Source of the DNA: Sarocladium kiliense
Taxonomy: Eukaryota; Ascomycota; Sordariomycetes; Hypocreales; Sarocladiaceae
Length of the DNA: 64,000 bases
Direction of reading: 5' to 3'
NCBI GenBank assembly: GCA_030734395.1
Contig: JAUZTG010000019.1
Span: 1-64,000, forward strand
Position numbers and translations under genes: made by a program. The notes beneath the pieces are model-generated. The model had not been told where the DNA came from, ran no database searches, and worked only from the letters and a program-made list of their open reading frames with translations. This document shows positions 45,695 through 55,478 of this stretch, piece after piece; within the stretch, counting starts at the first letter, position 1; each line of letters starts with the position of its first letter.

Positions 45695-48600
45695 TGGGAG
45701 TCCGTATTCACTCACTCACGCACCAAGGAGGTAATAGCCTTGACGCCGACTGTGTCGTGAGATGGATTCTCCTTGTCAGCAGCCACTACAGGACTCCGTC
45801 TTGCCGCCTGTCACTGTGTCCCTATTGGGGAGTGTCGAGACCATTTACGACTCTGTCCAAACCCTTTCCTCGAGCCTGGCGTTGATGGGCGGCATTATGC
45901 TTTCCGCGGCGTCGTCAAGACGTGCCACATGATTCAACTCTGTTTTCATTCGGGGCCGGCAATCGTATGAGTGACTGACACACCGGGCGGCTCCGACAAT
46001 CAAGACTACGAGTAAGCTTGATGCCTCAAGCGCCTTGCTGCGACAGCACTATCACTTCCTGCGTGGTGGAAATTACATAGCAGAACGAGACGGCCTCCTG
46101 TGGCTGAACGCCGGCGATAAAGTCAATTCCCGAAGAGCGAGACGCTGCCATCAGCCAAAAGGGGTGCAGATGTGGCTTGCATACAGCACAGAGCTGAGTA
46201 GTTAGGGAAAACGGTTCCTGCAGAGGAGTCCATGTAGTGCGAGTCTGGGCCTGACGGTGGCCATGGCTGTGAGCGCCTCGTTTGTTACCCGCACAGACGA
46301 GCACACGTTTTAGGGAATCAGGTCGGCCGCCTGCTGCCTGATCTTGCACAACTCGTGCCTAAATGGGAAAACGCCAGCAAACTTTTATGCACTGCACTGG
46401 TGTGTTCGTTACATAGTCTGGGGAAGTGCAGCCGGTGGCGGACAGCGCCAACACCACCGTCGTCATATTGACTCAAATGCTGGACCGAGCTTTTTGTGCG
46501 AGTTCAAAGGAAAAAGGCTTCAGACTGGCCTAGTGAAATGAATGCATGCAATTGAGCAACTGGAGTGGCCGACATTGTAGGGAGCAAATACTCCGATGCT
46601 TTGTGAACAGCCGAGCGAGCGATCGATCGCCCGGCATTGAGCAGCTTGGGACTTCGATGCAGGTGTGGACAAGGGAACGAACAGGGGTCAACGAGAGAAA
46701 TCCCCAAGCGCGCTGGCTGCCAGAAGAGGAAAGGCAGAATCGATAATCGCTGCGAAGGCAACGTCTAGGATGGAGCTGCAGTGCATGAGAGGCTTTCGCC
46801 GGACGCTGGCCGCTGTCTGCTGTCAAATTGACGGATCAGAAATCCCCCCTCTGCAACTGTTGTGTCCCAGCCCATTGAGCTAGAGACGAGATTTGGCGGT
46901 TTCTTCTCAACGCGAGTACCGCATTGATCGTGGCTTGCCTCCATGTGCAGTGCAGGTTCCAGCCGCAGCGAAGACTACGCCAGCATTCCAGTTGCCCCTG
47001 CATACTACTCACTACACGCTGCTTTTCCCTCACCGCCTCCCAGACACCGTCGTCAGCCTGACACTCAATCACAAATGACGATGCCTCTACGTACAGCCTC
47101 TGGACTCGGAAGATAATCGGACCCTCGCTCTTTCGGCTCTTTCGGTCGACCAGATCAGTGGTCTAGATCCTACATTCCACGGTAAGGTTTCCGATCACGC
47201 TCGTACCATGAAGCTGGGTTCTGGGAGGACCACTGGGGGGCCGCATTCCAGTGCCAGCGGGCCCAAGGGTCTCCGAACCCCCTGCTGATCACAGCCTTGG
47301 CATCGGTTATTGTGGACGAGGATGGGGACCCAGTCGTGCGCTGGCAATTGTTGGGAGGGTTGGGTATGTACAGTAGTGTGAGTGACCTGTCGAGTCTGGC
47401 AGATGGAGTCTGGGGAAAGGCCGACCAAGACATGCATGCACGATCGTTGAGAGATTGCCCTTGGCCATTACATGGGCTATTTACAGCATCATTACAGGTG
47501 TGGTCGGATGTGTCATTCACAACCTGGTCAGTGTCTTCCTCCTGCAGGCGTGCTTACTGACTCAACACTGCGCCAGTCTCTTTCATTTTTACCTCGCACT
47601 CCCATTGACTCCCGCCGCCAATAGTTCGATAGTTTCTTGCACCGTGTTCAAAGCTAGGGTGGTCGCCGACTCGTACGAAAGTCGGGACCCTGCCAGGGGT
47701 CAAGCTCTCAGCCAGAGCGACCAGCCTCACTCATCAGGTGATTTACTGTCCAAGCGAGGAAAAGAACACTCGTGTGGCGTTGCGCCAATGCAGAGTCAAC
47801 GGTTTTTTTCCATAGTGATAACACTGGCGGGTCGTCGCGCCCAATCGCGACTACGGTCAAGTAACTAGCATCGAGCTGAGGCGGGCCATTGATGCGAATC
47901 CTGGACCAAAACAACCCACGAGCTAGGGCTGAGGGCGGCAGAGTTTTGGCCTGGCCTTGAGGTGGAGAAGAAACAGGCAATTGATCGGGCGAGCCGGTGC
48001 TATTCACATACAATTGCGATTGTTCTCGAGTCCCGAGACCTGGGCTCACGACTGGAATGTGGGCCATGGCAGAAGCAGATCATCCAGACCACACTGCCCT
48101 CACCCTCTTCTTTTCTGATCCCCCTATCTGGCCCAGTCAAGTGGTTTAAGCTTCCTTCGCGCCTCCACCATCTCGTCCCCGGGACCACCGGATCTCAGCG
48201 CCATGGCCAGAACCGGCAGCGCATCTTCAGGGGCTGATTGACCAGAACGAGGCAAGGGCCCTCGTACACTGTTCCCCTCTAGGCCAAGCCACAACTGTGA
48301 ATAAGTGTGTTTTCACCGCGTTCGCGTGGATGCAGAGAGGTGGCGCTTGGGGCCCAGATGCCACCTCATAGAGTTGATCGCGACCGCCTACAGTACGCTG
48401 CACGAGACCCGGCCATCAGGGCATCCGCATGCCTGTTGCTCAACCTTGATGGCGATCACGCGTGGGCTCTCGGCCAGCCAGCAGGCGCTTGTGATGGTGG
48501 AAATTGGCATCTGCCACCCAGCACTGAGTTACCGCCAGGCCAGTCGAGTCCCACTGCCACGTTTTCCCATCCTTGGGCTGCCCTACTGGTTAGGCGACAA

Positions 48601-49847
48601 CGGGAGCGATTCATCCCACGCCCTCGGTGTTGTTGACTGATCCATTGTTGTTGTTGTTGTGTGGTCCAGACTCCGTATTATGCTGGATCCTGGTAGATTA
48701 ACAGAAGAGCGGTAGCTGAGTTGGCAACCTGCATGGAGTTGCATTGTCAGGAGGGGACCGAGAAAGTCGGCAGAGAGGATATAGAATAATGACTGAGATA
48801 GAGAGAAAGAATAGTGAGCAGAATAGCGAACAAAGGGTACCAGAAGGGTATAGAACAAACAGCAAGATAGCAAGTATACGGATACCGTGTCCAGCGTATA
48901 AGCAGCCCACAGTGTAGATGCTCCCATCTGGGTGCTGCCACTTTGGCCCAACCATGTAGACTAAGAACTTACACCCCCCTTCACGCCCCCTACTCCGTTA
49001 AGTAAGCCAATCCACAGCCGTGAGACTTCTGTCGTCACCCGTGCTGGCTCAAACTCCTGGGTACCGTACGGAGTGCTTCGGTGTCTAATATCCACAACTA
49101 TGAAGTTGACAGTGATCAGGGGTCTGTGCAAGTTTGACGCCGTCATGCGTTCAGCTCCAGCTTTGGCTCATGAGGCGCATCACCTTGCCCAGAACGCTCC
49201 AATTCAAACTACTAGTTTGTCCAAAAGCAACCTGCGGCTTGAAGCTATCGCCATTCAGCTCCATCTCACGCTCGTGTCGGACTCCCCGTCCAGTCCTATT
49301 GTGGTCCTGGAGGCGTAGTCCAGGCCTTCTTCACGATCTTCTTCCGGTTGGTGACCTACCAGAAGCAATGGGGGCATGACTCCATCACCATTCATGTCCA
49401 TGCAACACGGCCCATTGAAGCAGGCATGTGGCTTCAATGGCTCAGCCTCTGGTCATGGCTAGCCTCGAGGCCGCGGCTCTGCCTTGAAGCAATTTCGGAG
49501 CCGAGAAGCTGAATGGACCATCATCATGCCTTGGGGACTGGCATGGACTAGCCCTACTGCTTACCCTCTGATCATATTGACAGGGGTTCTACGGTAGATG
49601 CCTTTTGCCCCAGTCATGATCCTCACCATCAGCCGATGGCCCGACAGTATATATCCCGACCACCCTCATCCCAGATCCCACGATCTTATCATCCCCATCC
49701 AAGGCATCCCCGAAGTAGAGAGTCTACAGCACTCCTACTCTATAGACAACTAGGGCCTCGGGACTTTCTCACGTTCCTTCTTTTCCCTTTCTCCCCCCCC
49801 CGGTGAGCGTTCACTCAACCGAGTGAACCGGCCTCTGTTGGCCCACC
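45695..49847. other. 4.1-kb gene-poor stretch before the cysteine-rich gene
   Basis: I find no gene that I can support in more than 4 kb, unusually long for this window. The many short frames on both strands lack the fungal codon bias and no pair joins through plausible splice sites. Bases 48770-48860 contain A/G-rich wording (aatagtgagcagaatagcg and aagatagcaagtat) resembling the minisatellite at 56.5 kb. The last 200 bases are the promoter of the cysteine-rich gene (TATA entry) and a CT tract followed by nine or ten C residues at 49793-49802. Confidence 0.45.
49648..49654 (+). promoter_or_regulatory. TATA box of the cysteine-rich protein gene
   Basis: TATATAT lies 194 bases upstream of the start codon, with a pyrimidine-rich stretch (cgttccttcttttccctttct, 49771-49791) between them as is common at strong fungal promoters. 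This, plus very biased codon use in the gene, suggests high expression. Confidence 0.5.
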
Positions 49848-52800
49848 ATGCAGATCAAGCATCTTTTCGTCTCCCTCCTGGCCTTCGGCTCTGCCGTTGC
49901 CACCGCGAACCCCGCCGTCAACCAGGATGGCGTAGAGGCACGGGATGACGCCGGCCATGTCGAGCCCCGCGGCACCTCATGTCCCTCCACCATGTACTAC
50001 GACAAGTCCAAGGGCAAGTGTACTTGCTCCGAGGGCTACTTCTGGGACTACAGCGTCTGCAAGTCCATCTGCGGCAGCGATGGATCCGCCTACTACTCCT
50101 CCAAGGGCAAGAACTGCATCTGCAAGAACTCCGCCTTCAAGTTCAACTCTTCTACTCGCAAATGCGACTGCGGTCAAGGCAAGACCTGGGACTCTTACGG
50201 CAAGAAGTGTGTCACCTCATGTGGTGGTGGCGCCAGTCTCGTCAAGGGCAAATGCACATGCCCTTCCGCCTCTCAAAAGTACGACTCCTACTCCAAGAAA
50301 TGTTCTGCTATCTGCAAGGCTGGCACCAAATTCCAGAACGGAAAGTGTGTGTCTGTCTGCTCGCCCGGAACAAAGTGGAATGGCAGCAAGTGCGTCTCAG
50401 TTTGCTCGTCCGGAACCAAGTATGAGAACGGCAAATGTGTGTCAATTTGCAGCGCTGGCACTAAGTACGACGGCAAGAAGTGCGTATCAGTTTGCAAGGC
50501 TGGTACCAAGTGGGATTCCTACAGCAAAAAGTGCGTGTCTTCATGCAAGGCTGGCACCAAGTGGGATTCCTACGGCAACAAGTGCGTATCTGTTTGCAAG
50601 GACGGCCAGAAGTACGAGAACGGAAAGTGTGTCGCTATCTGCAGCGCCGGCACCAAGTACGACGGCAAGAAGTGCGTGTCTGTTTGCAAGGCAGGCCAGA
50701 AATGGGATTCCTACGGTAGCAAGTGTGTGTCTGCTTGCCAGGCCGGCACCAAGTGGGATTCCTCCAAGAACAAGTGCGTCACTGTTTGCAAGGACGGCCA
50801 GAAGTGGGACTCCTACGGCAACAAGTGCGTCAATGCTTGCGAGCCCGGTACCTCTTGGGACTCTGCTGCCAGGAAGTGCACATCTATCTGCAAGGATGGA
50901 AGCTCCTACAAGAACGGAGACTGCATCTGCAAGCCTGGATTCGAGTACTCCAACGATAAGTGCATCTCAATCTGCAAGGATGGTGCTTCTTGGACCGATG
51001 GTCGTTGCCAATGCAAGGAGGGCTATGACTATACCAACTCCAAGTGTGTCCTTAATTGTGGCAAGTACGCGGATCTCGAGGGATCCGAATGTGTTTGCAA
51101 AGACACCGGCAAGGTCTACGACACCGAGAAGAAGACCTGCTCTTGCTCTGAGGACACTGAGTACAACCGCGAGGCCGGCAAGTGTGTTGAGAAGTGCGGT
51201 CCAGATGCTTCGTACAACGTCCGTAAGGGCGAGTGCAAGTGTGACACTCCTAGCATGGTTTGGGACAAGGGTGTCTGCGCCTGTGCCTCTGACAAGGTCC
51301 TGAAGAAGGGCGAGTGCGTACCGGATTGTGGCTCAACTGCCTACTGGAACGGCTGGAAGGAGGAGTGTGTTTGCGAAAAGGACGGCCAGGAGTTCAAGGA
51401 CAAGGAAACCGGCTGTGGCTGCTTCGGCGAGAACGAGGTCTACGACGAGGATCGTCGCCGCTGTGTACCCGACTGTGGTGAATCTGCCACCTACTCTTCC
51501 AGGGAGAAGGGCTGCGTCTGCAACAACTCCAAGCTCGACTATGACACCGACTCCAAGACTTGCGGTTGCAAGGAGGGCTACAAGCTTGAGGGCAAGCTCT
51601 GCGTACCGATCTGCCCGCGCCACAGCGAGTATGTCAAGGCTGACGGCGAGACCCTGGAGACTTGCCACTGCACCAAGAACGGCTTCGAGTACAACAAGGA
51701 GACCAACTCTTGTGACAACAAGTGTCCTCGGGATGCCGACTTCGAGAACGAGAAGTGCGTTTGCCACAACTCCAACTACGAGGTTATCGAAGGGAAGTGC
51801 CAATGCCCTTCTGGCACCGTTCCCCAAGGCCGTGGCTCTTGCAAACCTGCTTGTAAGGACGGTGCTGAGTGGTATCACAAGGCCAACGCCTGTGTCTGCA
51901 AGAAGCCCAACACTGAGTACAAGGAAGACGCCTGCGTCTGCGAGGATGGCTTCACTGCCGATGCCGATGGTGTTTGCCAATCAAAGTGCCCCAAGTCAGC
52001 ATACTGGAAGGACGGACAGTGCAACTGCCGCAACTCTCAGTACGAGTTCGTCCAGTCTGAAGACGAGGGCAAGGGTCGTTGCCGCTGCCCTGATGGCAAG
52101 GTTCCCTATGGCCCCAACGGCAAGTTCTGTCGCAAGGACTGTGGTGATGCCGCCGACTTCAAGAACGACAAGTGCGAGTGCAAGCTCCGCAATGCCGACT
52201 ACGACGACGAGTCCAAGACTTGTGACTGCAAGGATGGTTACTCCAAGAACAACCAGGGAGAATGCCGCCCAATCTGCCCCCACAACGCTGACTATGTTCC
52301 CGCTGCGGGAGGCAAGGAGGCTACCTGCGATTGCCGCGGTGAGGCTCTCGAATACGTCCAGAACCTCAATGCTTGCAAGCCCAAGTGCCCTGATGACGCC
52401 GAGTTTGTCAAGGGATCCGGCCAGATCGAGGATACCTGCAAATGCAAGTCCGACAGCGACAAGTACGAGGACAAGAAATGTTCTCCAAAGTGTCCCAGTG
52501 ACGCAGACTATGTCCCCAAGGTCGGCGAGACTGATGAGACCTGCAGCTGCAAGAATGACAAGAAGCAATACGACAGCACTTCTCGCAAGTGTGTCAGCAA
52601 GTGCCCTCGTGGCCAGTACCCTGTCAAAGATGAGGGCGCTGATACCTTCACTTGCCAGTGCCGCGACGAGTCCAAGAAGGCTGTTGGCGACCAATGTGAA
52701 GCCAAGTGCCCCTCAGACAGCAAATATGTCCCCAAGGACGGCCAGACCGATTGGACCTGCAAGTGCGACAACAAGCACCTCGAGTACAGCGGCGGCATAT

Positions 52801-55478
52801 GCCAGTGTCCCTCCGAGACGGAGCCTCGTGGAGAGTACTGCATTCCCAAGTGCCCTTCTGAATCCTCCTACCAGCACGGCAAGGGTTGTGTCTGCGACGA
52901 TACCAATGCCAGCTTGACCGATGGCGAGACCAAGACCTGTGAGTGCAAGATCGGCTACGAGAAGAATGAAGAGTCTGGTAAGTGCGAGAGCATCTGCCCC
53001 AAGGAGTCCAAGTACGTCCCCAAGAACGGCAACACTGCTGCGACCTGCAAGTGTGACAACGAGCACTTCGTCTACGAGAACAAGGTCTGCGGCTGCCCCA
53101 AGAACACCGAGCAGTACGGATCCTGGTGCAAGCCCATCTGCGCCAAGGGTGCTTCGCTCGACAAGTCGAAGAAGCCCTGGACCTGCAAGTGTGACGTGAA
53201 GGACTCGGTTGTTGTCGGCGGCGAGGGTGCTGATGGCGGGTGTAAGTGCCCGCCTGAGAAGCCTCGCACGTTCCTCAACAAGTGCGTGGCCTGCCCTGAA
53301 GGCTCCAGCATCTCTTCCGATGGCAAGTCATGTGTCTGTGCTGTTGGCAAGTTCAACTGGCTCAAGAACAAGTGCCTCTGCGATAACGGCAAGGAGCCCA
53401 AGGACGAGACCTGTCCCACCGACTGTGGCCGTCAAGCCCATGAGGTGAACCAGGCTTGCCAGTGCTACGTCAAGAACGCTATCTTCAAGGACAAGACATG
53501 CACGTGCCCAACTGGTGCCAAGAAGGTCCCCGTGACCCAGGTCCGCCGTCACTCGAACAACAACCCGCCCTCATATGAGTGCGTCTGCGACCAGACTAAG
53601 CTCAAGTACTCCGTCTTCAACGCCGCCAAGGATGCCTGTGTTTGCCCCGAGGGTAAAGTCCAGTTGGGAGACCTCTGTGTACCTGAGTGCAAGAACAACT
53701 TCGTGCTCAACGATGACAAGGACGCCTGCATCTGCCCCGAGACGCATCATCCCGAGGGTGAGGACAAGTGCACACCCCTTTGTGTTGTCACCCCTAAGCC
53801 TATCAAGCTGAAGCGCACCGTCCCCGAGGAGGACTGCTACTGCGACACCACCAAGTACGATCTCATCACCGTCGGCGAGAGTGAGAAGTGCGTCAACCAG
53901 TGCGACCCTGGCTACATCCACAAGAAGGACGACCCTGAGGGTGAATGCGTCTGCAACCTTGAGACTCACGGTGTCAATGACGAAGGCAACTGCGTCGAGA
54001 TCTGCCCAGAATACACGTCCTACCCTCCTCTTTCACGACGCACTCCGGTCGCCGCTTGCTACTGCAACCCCGAGACTCACAAGTCTTACGAAAATGGCGC
54101 AGTGTGCGTTCCCAAGTGCGAGCACGGCGAGGACCACAACCCCGACGACAGCTACAAGTGCTGGTGCAACGATGAGACACATGGCGAGGTTGAGGGGGAG
54201 TGTGTCGAGAATTGCCCTGTCGGTCCGCCAGCCCTTCGCATGAAGCGTGAGACTGTCTCTCCTACCTGCTACTGTGCTTCTACCTACGATTCGCCGAAGC
54301 CCGGTCTTTGCCTGGAGAAGTGCACCGTGGCCAACGAGGAGCACAGCGAGGCAGACAACTGGGAATGCAAGTGTCCATCGTCATTCAAGCCGGGCTCAAA
54401 TTCTTGCCAGCCCTACTGCGACAATTTCGAAAACACTGACGAAAAAGACTGCTTCTGCGACCCGGCCAAGCAATACGCTGACAACAAGATCTGCAAGCCT
54501 CTGTGCAATGAATTCGATGATGCTGATACATGCTACTGCCCCGAAGGAGAGGACTCCGAGTGGGAGGTCGCGCAGGACAAGGACAATAATGATCGCTGCG
54601 TGAAGAAGTGCACCGTCCCCAACCAGACGCACAACCTCAACGACGATCTCAAGTGCCACTGCGACGCCTCGCATTACGAAGCAGAGGACGCCCAGACCTG
54701 CACTCCTCTTTGCGAACGTAACCAGGAGATCGCCCCTGAGGAAGGTGACAAGTGCTTCTGCAAGACTCAAGGTACTGGCCTCGAGGCAAGCAACGGCTTC
54801 TGCGTCACATCCTGCACCAAGAAGAACACCAAGCTCGACAACTCCAAGCCACCGACCTGCGTGTGCCCTACCCCCTTCCACCTGGTTGGCGGCCATTGTG
54901 TACCGATGTGTGGCAACGGCGACACGATCGAAGGCGAGAACGGTTGCTTCTGCGATGTCGGGGACGCTAACACGCCCTCCATCTGGGAGGCCCTCAACGA
55001 TGGAAAGTGCTACAAGAAGTGCCCCAAGACCGAGAAGCGCGACCTCTCCTCCAAGGAGTGCAAGTGCAAGACTGACGCGACCCGCCCCTTGGGTAGCGCT
55101 ACTTGCGAGTGTCCCGAGAAGTCCCAGCCTGGCAACGATGCCTGCGAATGCGACAACCCCAGCGTCAAGGAGATGTTCAATAAGAAGTGCGTGGACATTT
55201 GCAAGCACAAATCTAAGAGGTGGTCGATTCCGGGCGCCAATTACGGCAAATGTGTCTGCCACCAGAGTAGCTACTACGACGAGAGCGCCAAGAAGTGCAA
55301 GTGCCACGGAAACCAAGAGTTCCGTGAGGGTCAGTGCCGTTCCAAGTGCCCCTGGAGCAACCAGTCTGGCCGCAGGACCAAGTATGATGAGGACAAGGAG
55401 ACTTGTGTCTGTTATAATTCCTCCAACTTGATCGACCCTAACAAGAAGTGGAAGGAGGACAAGGGCAAGTGCGAGTAA
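49848..55478 (+). CDS. Secreted giant cysteine-rich repeat protein, 1,876 aa
   Basis: Single 5.6-kb exon. A signal peptide (residues 1-20, cleavage expected after AVATA) starts the protein; there is no membrane segment or C-terminal GPI signal (it ends GKCE), so it should be soluble or wall-associated. Residues about 152-347 are 12 tandem short units of the form C-V-S-V-C-x-x-G-T-K-(W/Y) with 13-17-residue period. The rest is a long series of EGF/TIL-like units of the general form C-x-C-x(n)-Y-x(n)-C-x(3)-C, with about one Cys in ten residues. In the last third several units carry dibasic sites in similar places (LKRT, SRRT, MKRE), also VRRH, EKRD and GRRT. Codon use is extremely biased (Lys nearly always AAG), indicating strong expression. 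No known catalytic domain; adhesin, wall protein, effector or processed precursor are all possible. Confidence 0.9.
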   Translation: MQIKHLFVSLLAFGSAVATANPAVNQDGVEARDDAGHVEPRGTSCPSTMYYDKSKGKCTCSEGYFWDYSVCKSICGSDGSAYYSSKGKNCICKNSAFKFNSSTRKCDCGQGKTWDSYGKKCVTSCGGGASLVKGKCTCPSASQKYDSYSKKCSAICKAGTKFQNGKCVSVCSPGTKWNGSKCVSVCSSGTKYENGKCVSICSAGTKYDGKKCVSVCKAGTKWDSYSKKCVSSCKAGTKWDSYGNKCVSVCKDGQKYENGKCVAICSAGTKYDGKKCVSVCKAGQKWDSYGSKCVSACQAGTKWDSSKNKCVTVCKDGQKWDSYGNKCVNACEPGTSWDSAARKCTSICKDGSSYKNGDCICKPGFEYSNDKCISICKDGASWTDGRCQCKEGYDYTNSKCVLNCGKYADLEGSECVCKDTGKVYDTEKKTCSCSEDTEYNREAGKCVEKCGPDASYNVRKGECKCDTPSMVWDKGVCACASDKVLKKGECVPDCGSTAYWNGWKEECVCEKDGQEFKDKETGCGCFGENEVYDEDRRRCVPDCGESATYSSREKGCVCNNSKLDYDTDSKTCGCKEGYKLEGKLCVPICPRHSEYVKADGETLETCHCTKNGFEYNKETNSCDNKCPRDADFENEKCVCHNSNYEVIEGKCQCPSGTVPQGRGSCKPACKDGAEWYHKANACVCKKPNTEYKEDACVCEDGFTADADGVCQSKCPKSAYWKDGQCNCRNSQYEFVQSEDEGKGRCRCPDGKVPYGPNGKFCRKDCGDAADFKNDKCECKLRNADYDDESKTCDCKDGYSKNNQGECRPICPHNADYVPAAGGKEATCDCRGEALEYVQNLNACKPKCPDDAEFVKGSGQIEDTCKCKSDSDKYEDKKCSPKCPSDADYVPKVGETDETCSCKNDKKQYDSTSRKCVSKCPRGQYPVKDEGADTFTCQCRDESKKAVGDQCEAKCPSDSKYVPKDGQTDWTCKCDNKHLEYSGGICQCPSETEPRGEYCIPKCPSESSYQHGKGCVCDDTNASLTDGETKTCECKIGYEKNEESGKCESICPKESKYVPKNGNTAATCKCDNEHFVYENKVCGCPKNTEQYGSWCKPICAKGASLDKSKKPWTCKCDVKDSVVVGGEGADGGCKCPPEKPRTFLNKCVACPEGSSISSDGKSCVCAVGKFNWLKNKCLCDNGKEPKDETCPTDCGRQAHEVNQACQCYVKNAIFKDKTCTCPTGAKKVPVTQVRRHSNNNPPSYECVCDQTKLKYSVFNAAKDACVCPEGKVQLGDLCVPECKNNFVLNDDKDACICPETHHPEGEDKCTPLCVVTPKPIKLKRTVPEEDCYCDTTKYDLITVGESEKCVNQCDPGYIHKKDDPEGECVCNLETHGVNDEGNCVEICPEYTSYPPLSRRTPVAACYCNPETHKSYENGAVCVPKCEHGEDHNPDDSYKCWCNDETHGEVEGECVENCPVGPPALRMKRETVSPTCYCASTYDSPKPGLCLEKCTVANEEHSEADNWECKCPSSFKPGSNSCQPYCDNFENTDEKDCFCDPAKQYADNKICKPLCNEFDDADTCYCPEGEDSEWEVAQDKDNNDRCVKKCTVPNQTHNLNDDLKCHCDASHYEAEDAQTCTPLCERNQEIAPEEGDKCFCKTQGTGLEASNGFCVTSCTKKNTKLDNSKPPTCVCPTPFHLVGGHCVPMCGNGDTIEGENGCFCDVGDANTPSIWEALNDGKCYKKCPKTEKRDLSSKECKCKTDATRPLGSATCECPEKSQPGNDACECDNPSVKEMFNKKCVDICKHKSKRWSIPGANYGKCVCHQSSYYDESAKKCKCHGNQEFREGQCRSKCPWSNQSGRRTKYDEDKETCVCYNSSNLIDPNKKWKEDKGKCE
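50301..50890 (+). repeat. Array of 12 short cysteine repeats within the gene
   Basis: Twelve consecutive units encoding x-x-G-(T/Q)-(K/S)-(F/W/Y)-..-K-C-V-x-x-C. Two lengths alternate: a 15-residue unit (for example KYENGKCV or KYDGKKCV) and a 17-residue unit (KWDSYGNKCV or KWDSYSKKCV). Some stretches, such as ggctggcaccaagtgggat, recur exactly, so the array can expand or contract by recombination. Confidence 0.85.

Noticed and set aside
50301..50890. CRISPR-like or minisatellite array
   Set aside because: Repeats keep the codon frame, spacing is a multiple of three and substitutions preserve Cys, so it is a coding repeat.
49945..55431. Long alternative frames on both strands across the cysteine-rich gene
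   Set aside because: They are created by the strongly biased codons of the real frame; products are Arg/Ala/Ser or Leu/Val runs.
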